A stretch of DNA of 64,000 nt from NCBI GenBank assembly GCA_965112735.1, contig OZ218961.1:62001-126000 (forward strand), in the 5' to 3' direction. Each line of letters opens with the position of its first letter. Within the stretch, counting starts at the first letter, position 1. Source of the DNA: Phaeosaccion multiseriatum. Taxonomy: Eukaryota; Ochrophyta, other classes. A model generated the notes under the pieces. That model saw only the letters and a program-made list of their open reading frames with translations. It ran no database searches and was not told the origin of the DNA. Below, piece after piece: positions 35,037 through 45,806 of this stretch. Both the position numbers and the translations under genes were made by a program.

Positions 35037-35687
35037 GTAGAGACGAGCTGATAGGCCATCATGTGAGAGAAGTATTGCGTCGACAGCTTGGCGTTGCTGG
35101 AGTTGATCTCGGGCACGTCGGCCAAAGCAGCCTTCAATGTGCAGTGTGTTTTGAAAATTGTGGGTGGGGGTAGGAATTGACAGGCAGGCAGACAGGACAG
35201 AGTTTTTCCAGCAGAGCGAGTTTAGAGTCGATAGATCAAAAACATTTTTTTCAGGTAGGGAAGGACCGGCAGATTAGAAGGAGAAAATGGATGTGTAGAA
35301 GGCAGGGCATGCGTACGCCGGCTGGCGCAACGGCCCAACGGCCTTACGTAGCACACACACACGAGGCTCACCCAACAGGGGTACAAGGAGTCAGCCCTAA
35401 GCAATCACTACTGTGAAAGAGGAAGAGGAGCCAGAGGCGCTGCCTGTGCTACCACCGCTGTTACTGCCTGCTATGCCGCTGACGCTGCGGTGCTGTTCCG
35501 GTTGCTGCTACTACTGCCCTTTGGTGCGCCTTGCTGGGGTTTGCCCCCCGCCGCAGCCTTGAGAAAGGAGACAGCTCCACCCGCATCAAGTCAGGCTGGT
35601 TGCGCTCAGTAAGGCACTCGACGGTAGAGGACGGACGGAGGGAGGGAGGGAGGGAGGGGCTTCTCACAGGCAAAAGCCACTTGCGTA

Positions 35688-35870
35688 TTACAACTTGCCC
35701 TTGCTAAGCTCTGCATCCAGCTGAGCGAAGTGCTCGAAACCGTAAATGGCATCGTCCGTAGCCATCACCTCCCTGATGCTGTGCATGGACAGCTGCGGGG
35801 ACCCCACGTCCACGGTGCGGATGCCCGACAGACAGGTGTAGCCAATCCCGCTATCGCTAGCAAGTCGGAA
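35688..35870 (-). pseudogene. C-terminal fragment of an M18 aspartyl aminopeptidase-like gene
   Basis: The minus strand encodes GIRTVDVGSPQLSMHSIRE followed by about 30 residues and a TAA stop (35690-35688). The motif is the conserved C-terminal signature of M18 metallo-aminopeptidases (DNPEP family), where the His is near the active site. The preceding segment (DSGIGYTCLS) replaces the usual GSTIGP and is diverged. Nothing upstream continues the protein: an LTR begins 35 bp away at 35905. It is either a last exon whose upstream exons were displaced by the retrotransposon or a transposed fragment. Confidence 0.6.
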
Positions 35871-35904
35871 AGTGAGCCAATATTTGAAGAGATGGGTGCA
35901 AGGT

Positions 35905-36110
35905 TGTAAAGTTTGGAGGCCTTGCCTCAGCTCTAGTAAAGAACCGAGTCTCCTTTAGCTTTAGGGTGGATAAGCTAAGAGTGAGGGAGCGCCACAGACT
36001 ACTACTCCCGGTGGGCTGTGTGCCACCTCATTGTGCCACGTAAGATGTCATATGGGCATGGTGACAGTTACACGTACTAAGGCAATGAATATGAGGCTGT
36101 AGGGGCAACA
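35905..36110 (-). mobile_element. Candidate 3' LTR of the adjacent retrotransposon
   Basis: The segment reads TG...CA on both strands (TGTAAAGTTT at 35905, GGGGCAACA ending at 36110). Immediately upstream in element sense is the polypurine tract GAGGGGGAAG (36120-36111), the expected plus-strand primer site. The length, 206 bp, fits a short LTR. No matching 5' LTR was found in the window, so the boundary at 35905 rests only on the TG...CA rule. Confidence 0.55.
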
Positions 36111-36240
36111 CTTCCCCCTCGAGAGAGAAGCTCGACTAACGAGAGCGTGACTAAACTAAATGCTAAAAGAGAAGATGAGAGAGAGAGAGAACATGTTCAT
36201 ATGAATAAAAGTAACCAAAAAGGGTTCCCGAAGGGTTTCC

Positions 36241-37910
36241 TTATCGGCGGCCTGCTCGCGGGCGTCGGCGTGACGAGGGGCCGCGAGACCGAAGGAAGCG
36301 CTTAGCATCCTCCGCCAAAGAGCGACGAGGGAAAGAGGAGAGGAATTGCTCTAAAAGAGCAGGAACGTCATCATTCATGACTGTCAAAGGTTCCCAAGTA
36401 TCGTCGGTGGCATTGAAGCCCTTCCAGGAGGTGTGAACCTGCCAGGGAGCGCCTTGAGAGGGACGTTGTAGGTCCTTGAAGGCGGAGACGACCCAGGTGG
36501 CTGAGTCGTGTGAGATCTGCTTAAGTAGCTCAGTACTGTCATTGAGATGCTGATCAGCGTAGTAGCGCAAGCGGCAAGCGTGCACTTCAGAGGTTTGCTT
36601 CGAGACAAGGTGTTGCACTTTGTAGACCAGAGTGTCAATCTCCTCCAGCACTTTATAAGGGCCTTGCCACACTCCAGAGAGCTTGGAGTAGCGGCTGTTG
36701 GAAGCGACAAGGACATAGATGCCCGGCATGTAGAGGCCTTCGTAGTTGAGGGCAGCCGAGAGAGCCAGCTCCTTGCGGTGTTGATGTCCAAGACGAGTAG
36801 TGTCCAGACGACGATTGTGACGGTCGCGAGCCGTCGCCCGCGAGCGCTCAAGTTGAGCAGCAACCCGTTCGTGTCTCTCTTCAAGAACCGCTTGCAGCTG
36901 AGCACCATAGTGGTTGAGCTATTCAAGAGTTGGCGGCGAGGATTGGAAGTCAACATCGAAGCTGTCGCCCTGTTGCAAGACGATATCAAGTGGAGTCGTC
37001 GAACGTAGGCCAGTGTGCAGAAAGAGTGGAGTCTCTTTGCGGGTCGAGCTGATCGTGGTGTTGATGGCAGCTTGGACCAGAGGTGTGATCAGATTGTAGT
37101 CGTCCGCGTCAATGCGAAACTCAGAGAGGAGAGAGCGGTAGACTGAAACGACAGTGCGTACAGCTCGTTCAGCGAGACCATTACTCCAAGCAGAGTATGG
37201 AGCCGAGAAGCGATGTTTGGCGCGAAGCTCAGTCGCTAGGCGCTTCATCACATGGTTGAGGAAGTGACTGCCTCGGTCACTCTGCCACTTGCTCACTACT
37301 CCAAATGTGCTGAACCAGCGCATCAATCCACCAACAGCTGCGTCTGCAGTGGTGGAAGCGCATTCGTTGAGCATGGTATAACCACTGAAGGCATCCTGGA
37401 TGACCAACAGGTATGGCAAGGAAGTGCAGCCCAAGTCATGCATGTGGACGAAGTCGAAATGAATCATCTGATTGGGCTTGGTAGGGTGGACCGCACCGCG
37501 AAGAGGGCGAGGTATACGATGCCCATGGGAGTTGGTGAGGCAATGGAGGCAGAGGTCAACAAAGCGAGTCAGGTCGGCACCAATGGTGTGCCAGTGGAAT
37601 CGTTCCGAGAGAACGGAGAGAGTGGTGTCGGCAGCGCGATGCCCTGCCGATCCTTGATGTGCAATGACAGAGAGTCGGACTTGTAGGTCAATGTCGTCAT
37701 TGGGTATCCACAGAGGACGTGAAGACGGCGATTGAGGTACCACAATGGCGTCGAAGTTAGCATCATGCTCCAAAGAAGCAAGGTGCTGCTGAGCTGCAAG
37801 CGCTTCGAGAGTGAGCGTGCCTTGGGCAGCCGCTTGAGAAGAGCGAATCTCCGCGAGAGAGGGCCACTCAAAGTCACTGTCCATGGACTGCGACGCTGGT
37901 GGACCACTCA
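36241..37910 (-). mobile_element. Ty3/gypsy chromovirus-type retrotransposon fragment: integrase plus chromodomain, one internal stop
   Basis: Reading minus from about 37910, the zinc-binding domain is present (H-Q-G-S-A-G-H and C-L-H-C). It is followed by a DDE integrase core with all three acids visible (IHFDFVHM, WQSDRGSHF, NGLAERAVR) and a C-terminal region with a chromodomain (WQVHTSWKGFNATDDTWEPL). One in-frame TAG (36921-36919) interrupts the linker between core and chromodomain; the frame is otherwise open to the stop at 36241. Reverse transcriptase, RNase H, protease and gag are absent: the element is 5'-truncated near a G/C run at about 37920. Open sequence extends upstream to 37962 but is not family-like. 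This is an old, non-autonomous copy. Confidence 0.85.
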
Positions 37911-37962
37911 AAGTCCTCCTCCGCCCCCCCCCCCGGAGTACTTCTTTTTTCCCCAGCTCCAT

Positions 37963-38277
37963 GGAACGTACCTGGAGTGAAGCAGTGAGTCAGGGAGAGT
38001 GGAGTAGTAAGTCAGGGAGAGTGGAGGAGAAAGCCACGGGGAGCGGAGTGGAGTGGAGTGAGGTGAGAAGGTGGGGAGTGAGTGTGACGACGGATCCATG
38101 AGAGCGACAGGGCGACAAACGACGACGGAGAGGGAACCAACCAAGCCAGGTTTCTCTCCCTCTCTCTCTCAAACACACGCACACACTTTCTTCTCTCTCT
38201 CTCTCTCTCTCTTCTGTATCATGTTTTTATATTTCTCTAATTGTTTGTCAAGTCTTCCCACTCACTCAATCACTGAC
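37963..38277. other. Spacer between the retrotransposon remnant and RER1
   Basis: It contains a direct repeat of AAGTCAGGGAGAGTGGAG (37980-38030) and a (TC)n tract (38186-38212). It includes the RER1 3' UTR; no gene is seen. Confidence 0.6.
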
Positions 38278-39479
38278 TTACTTGTGTTTGACCATGTGCT
38301 TGATTTGGCGCTTCATGGTGATGGTGAACAGCACGATGAAGTACACAAGCAGGATGGGCCAGAACACAGGCACGTTGAAGATCTCAAAGAAGGTCATGCC
38401 TAAGGCCGCCACGATGGACTTGAAGGACACAAGCCAGAACTGGAACTCCGGCAGACGACGGGAGAAGGGTCTGAGGGCGGGGTGAGGGAGGGAGGGGGGG
38501 AGGGAAGGAAGGAAGGAAGGGAGGGAGAGAGGGAGAAAGGGGAGAGGAGGAAAGGAAGAAGAGGAATATGGGGACGGAGGGAGGGACGGAAGGAGGGAGG
38601 GAGGGAGGGAGGGAGGGAGGGAGTGGGTGAGGGGGGGGAGACATTGAAGGAACGACGCAAGGTAGAGAGCAAGTGCGGACAAGCACCAGGCCAGCAGGGT
38701 GGCCTGGAAAGAGAGACCGCGTGGGGTGGGGCGGCCCTACTCCACCTTGTCTGTGTCCCCCCCCCGCCCGCCTTCCACTGCCTTCACCCGCACTACACCT
38801 CACCCTCCCCTCGCTCCTGCGCTCTCCTCCTTCGTGTCCCGTTCTGTTCCCACCGCCTCTCCCACCCCTCAGCCCTCCTCCGTTCACTGCCCCTCTCCCT
38901 CTCTCCATCCTCCTTCGCCCCCTCCTCTCTCTCCCTCTACACACACACAATGCCTCTCTACTCACCTAAACTCCTCGTCACCCGCTGTGGGAAGGGTGGG
39001 CCCTTCATTCTCAGGGTCAAACTGCGGACTCATAAACCCAATGAGGTTATTGAGAAGGAAGATACCCAGCCCGTAAGTCACTATGAACCACCCATTCACC
39101 ATATACACCCTCACCCCGTACATCACCAGTATTGCCTGGTGTCAGGACGGGAGGATCACGGGGGACAGGCCGGCGAGGGAGGGGCAGACGAAAGGAAGGG
39201 GACAAGACAGGAGCACAAGAGCATCAGCTCAGAGGAGGGAGAGACAGAGAAGGGCTGGGGCGGGAGCGATCAATGCATGCATCTCCTCTGGTAGGAAGCG
39301 AAGTAACTCAACAGTTGGGCCCCCACTGCTTCCCCCTCCTTCCCTCCCTCCTTGAGGCACTCACTCACCGCCAGGGCCAGCCACCGTCCCTGGATATGCG
39401 GTGTCGACTTGTCTAGCCAGTACTGATACGTCCTGGGGATGATGAAAGTTCGGCGGGACATTCGAGAGGGGCGGCTCAT
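38278..39479 (-). CDS. RER1: RER1, Golgi-to-ER retrieval receptor
   Basis: Three exons (39479-39369, 39135-38966, 38470-38278) join in frame to 157 residues, slightly shorter than typical RER1 (about 190). Diagnostic blocks are [11 protein letters not shown] with [33 protein letters not shown], then [16 protein letters not shown] and [19 protein letters not shown] and MKRQIKHM. Four hydrophobic segments in W-shaped topology are recognisable. The family sits in the early Golgi and returns escaped ER membrane proteins in COPI vesicles. The N-terminus may begin at 39461 instead of 39479. The first intron's 3' splice site is preceded by CCGTCCTGACACCAG, a copy of the dispersed GTGTCAGGACAG family. 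It is divergently arranged with the YchJ-type gene. Confidence 0.93.
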
Positions 39480-40336
39480 CAGTCATGAGCGAGGTCGGGG
39501 GTCAGGGCCGGCAGCCCCAGTGCCGTCGGGTATGCCTGATCAGAGCAGCCGCAGGCACAAGTATTGGCCTATTGGACCCGCAGGATGCCTCTTCAGGGCG
39601 CTGTCTCTGCGAGGTGTCGTGTCCACTGCGGCTGAGCGTCGCTGGAGCTCGGCACGTCGCCGCGGAACAGCATCCAGCAGCGGGGAGAGAATTCACGGCT
39701 CTGGGCGGAATCTCTTCCCGAAGACCAGGCCACATCTAGTGCAGCACTCACAAGCACCCAGAATAGCAGTATGTGCTGCCTACGCTTGTCAGTTAACATC
39801 ACCCCGGTCCCTCACGCCTTCCCCTCGCAACGCCGTACCCACCTGCCGAGCTTTGCCTTGAAATGGTCCACACCCGAGGAGCCCTCCCCCCCCCCCGACC
39901 CGTTCATCTTGTCTGACCTCCCTGCAAGACTTCTCTGGTCCCTCTTGTCCTCTTGTGCTTCTCTCTGTGGCTGCTGCCCCCAACCGCTGGAGCCTCCCCC
40001 CCGTCTGAGAGAGAGGGAAGTTGGGGGAATGCAATTGCCTCAGCCACGGCCGGCGGGCACCTCTTCGTGCCTCTGATCTCCTCGAGCACTACTTTACTCC
40101 GTATGCCTGTCTTCACTACTCGTCGTGAGGGGCTGGTGTGTGCCTGCTGCTCTGAAGAACCACGCGGCGGAGTGGTCGATGCTTCGACTGGAGCCAGGGA
40201 ATCTCGAAGAGCTCGAAAGCTTGTGTCGAGCTCAGAGGATTGAACATCGCAAATCAAATCTTGTCTTTGTAGAGGATAAAGAGTACGAGAGAGGAGGAGC
40301 AGCAGGATTAGAGGGCGGGATTATGCGCAGCACTCA
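39480..40336. promoter_or_regulatory. Divergent promoter spacer between RER1 and the YchJ-type gene
   Basis: This 857-bp spacer lies between head-to-head genes and must hold both promoters. It is not simple-sequence and has several short open frames on both strands without family similarity. No TATA or other motif can be confidently assigned. Confidence 0.35.
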
Positions 40337-42451
40337 ATGTCGGGCTTAGATTGTACTGCCGGGAGAGGGAGGAGGTGGAGCAGGAGCAGGAGGAGGAGAG
40401 GGGACAGCCTCAAGGCCCTGGCTCTGCCCACGGTGGTCTACTTGAGCTCCTGTCTGGAGAGGTCTCAGGCTTACGTGCCAGCCTCGATTGGTCTTCCCAA
40501 GGAGGGCAGGCAGCTTGGTCCGCTCTGTCGGCATGCGAGTAGAACGTTGAAGCAGCAGGGGCAACGACCAGGGGAGGGAGGGCAGCTCCCGGTCGCTCAT
40601 CAGGCAACTAACGCTCGTCAACGTCCCGGGACCAGCGTAGTGCTGCAGGCAGGATGGTGGAAGTCTCCTCCGCCTCCTCCTCCCCCTCCTCGCCAGAAGG
40701 TGGAGCCCGAAGGAGGGGAGGAGAGGCGAAGCTCGCCTCAGGACACGGGGGAAGGGCAGTGGAGTGAGGGCGACAGCAGCGGCGGTAGGCGGAGAAGGCG
40801 GAGACGGGAAGGAGAAGAGGAGGAAGTGTTTTCCAGTCGAGGAGAAGTAGACGTAGAAGGAGACGGCAATGGCGACGGAGACGGAGCGGGAGGGGAAGAG
40901 GGAGTGGACGGACCAGGCATGTTACGCACGACCATGTGGTGGGCAATGCTGCAGGGGCCGGCCACGCCCATCGCCCTGCCCTTGATGATGATGATGGGGA
41001 GAGGCAAGGGCGGGAAGGGCAAAGGCAAAGGCAAGGGGGAAGTGGGGGGGGGAGACGAAGGGTCTGGTGGGGGCGTGGGCGGATTCTTGTCCAACATGGT
41101 ACCGAATCTTGGAGGAGGGGGGCGCACCGAGGATGGTGTTGACGATGGCGGAGGGAAAGCAGCGCGCGGGGCTGGCGGCAGGGGTGATATCGATTGGGAC
41201 GCCCCCTGGGGAGGGAGGAGGGAAGAGGAGGAGGGGAACAGGGAGGAAGCGGGCGGACCAAGGCCCCGGGGGCGGCGGCAGCAGGACAGGGACGATGACG
41301 CGGAGTTTGAGAGTAAGTACGAGCGGGCTACGGCAAGGAGGCGCCAGCGGAGGCAGGGCAAGGGGCAGGGGCAGGGGCAGGGAGGGGCGATGTCCCCTGC
41401 GGTGCTGGCAGAGGCGCAGCTCGAGCAGGAGGACCGCCTCCTCGCAGAGGAAATGTTCCGCAGAGAGAACAGCAAGGACCCCTACGGACGTGGGGGAGGA
41501 AGCTTCTCTGGCGGCGGTGGTGCGGGGATAGGGGGTGGGTACCCCCGGTGGGCGCCCTCTTCCCCCCTCGGGTCCAACAAGAAGCAGAAAAGTGCTAGTC
41601 AGGGTCCTCCTCCCGTCACTCCTCGGGGGCCCCGGGGGGTGCGGGGCGGCTTCCCGTGTCAGTGCGGCAGTGGCAAGCCCTACCCTGTGTGCTGCTATCC
41701 TATGCATATGGGCAAGGCGGTGGCTGACACGCCTACGGAGCTAGTTAAGGCACGCTACTGCGCCTTCGCAGAGAGGGTGCCGGAGGTGTGTGTGTGTGTG
41801 GGTGTGTGTGTGTGGGTGGGTGTGGGTGTGTGTGAGTGGGTGAGTGGGTGAGTGTGGGTGGGTGGGTGGGCGCGGGGGTGGGGGGTGCGTGTGGGTGGGT
41901 GGATGTGGGTGGGCCAGTGTGGTTGGGTGGGGGGGGGGGTGAGTGGATGTGTGTGGATGGGTGGGTAGGTGAGACTTATGTACATCTGCAAGCCTTCTTT
42001 GGGACAACGAACCCTGTTTAAATCGCCTTGCCCCACCCTCTCTCTTATCCTCTCACTCTCCCTCTCTCCTTCTCCGCCCCTATCTCTCTCTCTCGCCCTC
42101 CCTCCCTGCCTTCCCCCCTCTTCCTCTGCCCTCTTCTCCCTCTCTCCCTCTCAGTTTATTATCGGGAGCACCTGGCGAGACAGTAAAGAGTGGCGTGACA
42201 ACCAAAAAGAATGGACCAAGGAAGTGCAATCGTTCTGCGACACGCACATGTTCCGCAGCATCGACCTCGGCCCCGAGCGTTTCGACGAGAAGGACAAGGG
42301 GCTCTGCTCACTCATATTCACAGTCAACCTCGTGTGGAGGGAGACGGGCAAGGAAGTGAGCTTCACTGAGAGAAGTGTGCTGGTGTGGGAGACGGGGGCG
42401 TGGTTCTACGGAGGCGGGGAGCTGCTGGAGGTGGTGGAGCAGGACGACTGA
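40337..42451 (+). CDS. YchJ-family (SEC-C motif) protein with long low-complexity N-terminus
   Basis: Exons 40337-41785 and 42155-42451 join in frame to 581 residues. The C-terminal 130 residues match the YchJ/UPF0225 family: the zinc-binding SEC-C motif CQCGSGKPYPVCC, then TELVKARYCAFAE (family: LMRSRYTAF), then a compact NTF2-like domain ending in VWETGAWFYGGGELLEV. The function of the family is not established; SEC-C motifs bind zinc. The N-terminal 430 residues are Gly/Arg/Glu-rich. Residues about 25-50 (LALPTVVYLSSCLERSQAYVPAS) resemble a signal peptide with an aromatic residue after Ala, so plastid import is possible but weak because the leader is not at the very start. The intron opens with a GTGTGTG/GTGGG repeat. 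Confidence 0.8.
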
Positions 42452-43650
42452 GACTTGGTGGCGACTGAGGCTTGGCGACGACTGACTAACCCACGGACAC
42501 CCAAAACCCACACCGACTGCTATTGTGCCAGTGGAAGTCAAGTTGTGGGGGGTGGGATAGGGCAACGTGTGAGAGTGCTACTTGGAGAGCTCCAGGAAGA
42601 GGAGGGGTGGGGAGGGCTGGGGTGGATCAAGGGATCGACCGGATGACTGACTCGGTCGGGATGAAGGGGGAGGGAGAGCTTAGGTTTCAGTTTCGGTTGT
42701 TGCTTCCTCCACGCAGTTTCAACCGAACGATGCAATACGTCCCAGGGCAGCCGATAGCGGCTTTCGAGTCGATAATGTGGATCCATATTTGGGATGGAGG
42801 AATCGATTCATTGATTGAACTACCTTGGAAGGGCAGTTGCCTAGTTTTCAATTTCAATGTAGTAGACGACCTAAACCTAAGACACTCTATACGACAATAC
42901 CCATCAGAAGCTTGTGACGTCGACTTTCTTTCGGGTCGATATAAGGTCGATAGAAGGTCGTGCAGCGATGGATAGGGCAGGGCCAGGTCAGGGTATGACC
43001 AAGTTGAGTTGAGTATTCAATCAGTGACCACAAGTCACAACTACTGAATCAACGCAGAGAGAGCGCCATGTGTTCGATCCCTCTTCGATCACACGGTCCT
43101 CCAAAGGCGTATGTATGCATGGTAGCACGCTTCTCGCGTTCAACGAAGCCTCTATTGTATCCCTAGCTGTGCACCGAGAGAGAGAGAGAGAGAGAGAGGA
43201 ACCTTACAAAACTTCCATCTATTTGACACCTCTCGAATTGACTCGAGCTCAGACAACAGGCTGTATCATTTCATCTATGAAGCCCTCTCCAAGTGTGCTC
43301 GAGCGCATGATGTAATAAGCATGTACAAACTACGACGGGAACGACGGCTCCTCCTGCTCCTCCTCCTCCCACTCACTCACTCGCTGATTCGATACAAAGT
43401 CGAACAAAACATAATGCACCCCCGCCGGTGGGCAGTGATCGACACCGCTGCCCCCGGGGGGCTCTGCCCTGCCCCTTTGCTGAAGCTGTGAAACGCCGCA
43501 AGCTCTTACCATGCCTTCTCTCTCTCCTCTCTCCTCTCTCAAGTCTCCGATGCGCTTGTGGGACTCGGCCCAGAGAGAGTGTGTGTGGAAGGTGCCCTCC
43601 CTACCCTTCATGCTTGCCCTTGGCCCGACTTGACGCACCACTGCCTCTCC
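42452..43650. other. 3' flank of the ankyrin array, duplicated at 47210-48239
   Basis: From about 42960 to 43650 the sequence is closely matched by 47210-48239 (for example GGTCCTCCAAAGGCGTATGT in both), except that the second copy carries a 324-bp insertion. Here 43080-43160 retains the uninterrupted pre-insertion site. A short (GA)n tract is at 43175-43199. No separate gene is supported in 42452-42960. Confidence 0.75.
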
Positions 43651-44742
43651 TCAGTCCTGGCAGTCGCAGGGGTGCCCATTGGCGTGCACCCACTGCTTGA
43701 TATCCTCAAAGGTTTTGGCGTCGATGTCCCATACCGCACCCTCCCCGTTATGCCCTTCATACACTCCTCTGTCCCTGATGACCTGTGGGCACGCCCTCTC
43801 GTTCCACTCGCACTGCACTTCTTCCGATCTGAGCCACTTCAGCACAGCAAGGCTCTTACCTTCCGTGACTGCATGTCTACAGACATACGCATCCCAATCA
43901 CAGAGGTGCCGAACATTGGCGTGGAGGAACTGCAGTACCTCGAGGTGGCCCCCTGCAGCTGCAAAGCAAGCCCCATCGCGCCAGTCGTCATAATCTTCTT
44001 GTTCCAGCAAGGCTCTCGTGGGAGGATGCTCGAGAAGCCATTCCAGGACGGGAATATGCCCACTCATGCATGCCTCGTTCCAAGAGTTGGGATCAAAGTC
44101 TGCCCCACCGTCGTCCGACAGCAACCACTTGAGCATCTCCAAGTGCCCTTCCCTTGCAGCTAGGGCACACATATAGGAGCCGTTCCCCCACCACGGGCAC
44201 TGCTCCTTGTCGGGAAGGTCCTCTGAGCGCAGCCACTTGAGAACGCTCAGGCCATGCTTGCTGTTCTCCGCTGTTTCGTGACACACATCCAAGTCCCAGG
44301 GACAGTCCTTGCCATGGAGGGCCTTGCATACCTCGACATCTCCGTACCGGGCAGCGGCCTTGAAGAGCTTGGCATTTGGCTCGAGGCCCTGCCGACCTGT
44401 CGCCCAGTTCACGCAGTCCACTGAGATGACCACAGACGAGTATGCTGTCTTCACTGCTGGATACAAAGCGGTGTAGCTGGCCTTCCACTCCTTGCTCACA
44501 CCAGCCACGAAGCAGAGGTGGCCCTTTCCCAAGTGGGCCAAGATGGCACGAAGCAGCTCGAGATTTTCCAGGGTCTCGTGGCAAGCTTCAAAGAGCAGCC
44601 CATTCACTGAGGGCGTAGCACTGGCACCCCCACTTGCTGTTGTTGCTGGAGACCGTCTCAGCCTCCTTCCCTGTGCAGAGTCATGCGGCGCCTCCCCATG
44701 CCCCAATGCCGTTCTCCTCCTCCGCTGCAGCCTCGTCTCCAT
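43651..44742 (-). CDS. Ankyrin-repeat protein, copy 1 (METRLQ subtype)
   Basis: The open frame runs from an ATG at 44742 (METRLQRRRR) to the stop at 43651, 363 residues. The frame is open further upstream to 45111, but that part is Ser/Leu-rich 5'-UTR-like sequence and the other copies start at the same METRLQ. Residues about 45-105 resemble an F-box-like helix region (ELLRAILAHLGKGHLCFVAG, then W at SKEWKASY). Five to six degenerate ankyrin repeats follow (GDVEVCKALHGKDCPW, GLSVLKWLRSEDLPD, GHLEMLKWLLSDDGG, GHIPVLEWLLEHPPT, GHLEVLQFLHANVRH). It ends in the shared tail IKQWVHANGHPCDCQD. Function is unknown; protein binding is expected. Confidence 0.85.
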   Translation of the reverse strand: METRLQRRRRTALGHGEAPHDSAQGRRLRRSPATTASGGASATPSVNGLLFEACHETLENLELLRAILAHLGKGHLCFVAGVSKEWKASYTALYPAVKTAYSSVVISVDCVNWATGRQGLEPNAKLFKAAARYGDVEVCKALHGKDCPWDLDVCHETAENSKHGLSVLKWLRSEDLPDKEQCPWWGNGSYMCALAAREGHLEMLKWLLSDDGGADFDPNSWNEACMSGHIPVLEWLLEHPPTRALLEQEDYDDWRDGACFAAAGGHLEVLQFLHANVRHLCDWDAYVCRHAVTEGKSLAVLKWLRSEEVQCEWNERACPQVIRDRGVYEGHNGEGAVWDIDAKTFEDIKQWVHANGHPCDCQD

Positions 44743-45359
44743 TATTTCGTCGAAATGGGTCTCGGGATAAACACGAGTAAGTAAGCACCCAGATGGTAGG
44801 AGGAGAAAGGTTGCTGAAGAAGGGGGGAGTGGAAGGAAAGGCGGAGCGGAGCACAGGGAGAGAGAGAGAGAGTGTGAGCGGCTGTGGAAGAAGGGCAGCA
44901 GCAGAGAGAGCAGATGGCCAGCATGATTCATACATCTGTTGTAACTCCTCCCACTCCTCTTCCCCACAACTCTTCCCCGCTTCCCCCGTCTTGCTCCCCC
45001 CTCAAGAACAGAGGGGCGGGCTATCTCCGGTAGCAGGCACTTACCAGCGCCAGCAGAATCCTTTCTTTCTATCAGCCTCACCCCCTTCCCTATGCTGCCT
45101 ACTGTTTTCATGCGTGGGAGGTCTTGCGGCCCGTATATCGTATATCGTACGGAGCCATATCACGGAGCTCCTGGCAGGCCCGCCATCTGTGGGTCTGGAT
45201 GTCGAGACCCTGAGGCAGGCAGCGCGCAAAGGCCCAACAAAACATATTAATCACGAGAGCTTCTCTGATCAGTGCCATGCTGCGCTCCAAGCTGCAAGCT
45301 TCCTCCGTGTGATACCTTCCCTCGACCAACCCCCCTGGCCACCGTTGACAGCCCTTCGC

Positions 45360-45409
<50 letters not shown>

Positions 45410-45484
45410 ACACAACCACACACACACATACTTCATAAGTAATTCTTAGGTTGATTCATATAAGAGAATTGCTGCTCCACTTAC

Positions 45485-45740
45485 TCACTCAAGCTCTGTC
45501 AGGCCGTACTCGCTGCCGAAGTCCTCGTCGAACCATATATACGTATTCACTGAAGCCTCCCACCAGCCGAAGGGCGCAAAGTGTCCCGCGAACATGCCAC
45601 AGACACGATGATGAGGGCACCTCCCTCTGCTGATAGACCGCTTGGAACAAACATTCACAGCAGCGCCTCGAAGCGCGACAGCCACAGCCGTCCATCCTGC
45701 TCTGTACTGACCCGCGCTCACCGGAAGCCTCCCCAAACGT
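45485..45740 (-). other. Conserved spacer block, copy 1, with open reading frame
   Basis: A block of about 250 bp is repeated almost unchanged at 51500-51755 and 53800-54045, always just downstream of an ankyrin gene. One minus-strand frame stays open in the copies (CGMFAGHFAPFGWWEASVN, then WFDEDFGSE). It may be a separate small exon or gene, or conserved only by recent duplication. It is preceded by a (CA)n tract at 45361-45426. Confidence 0.55.
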
Positions 45741-45806
45741 ACGCTAACTGCCCCCCCACCCCTCCCCCCATGTCTCTCTCTCCATCTGTGCGAGCTTGTT
45801 CTCCTC

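Noticed and set aside
39485-40330. Short open frames between RER1 and the YchJ-type gene
   Set aside because: Overlapping frames on both strands have no family features; the interval is better explained as a divergent promoter.
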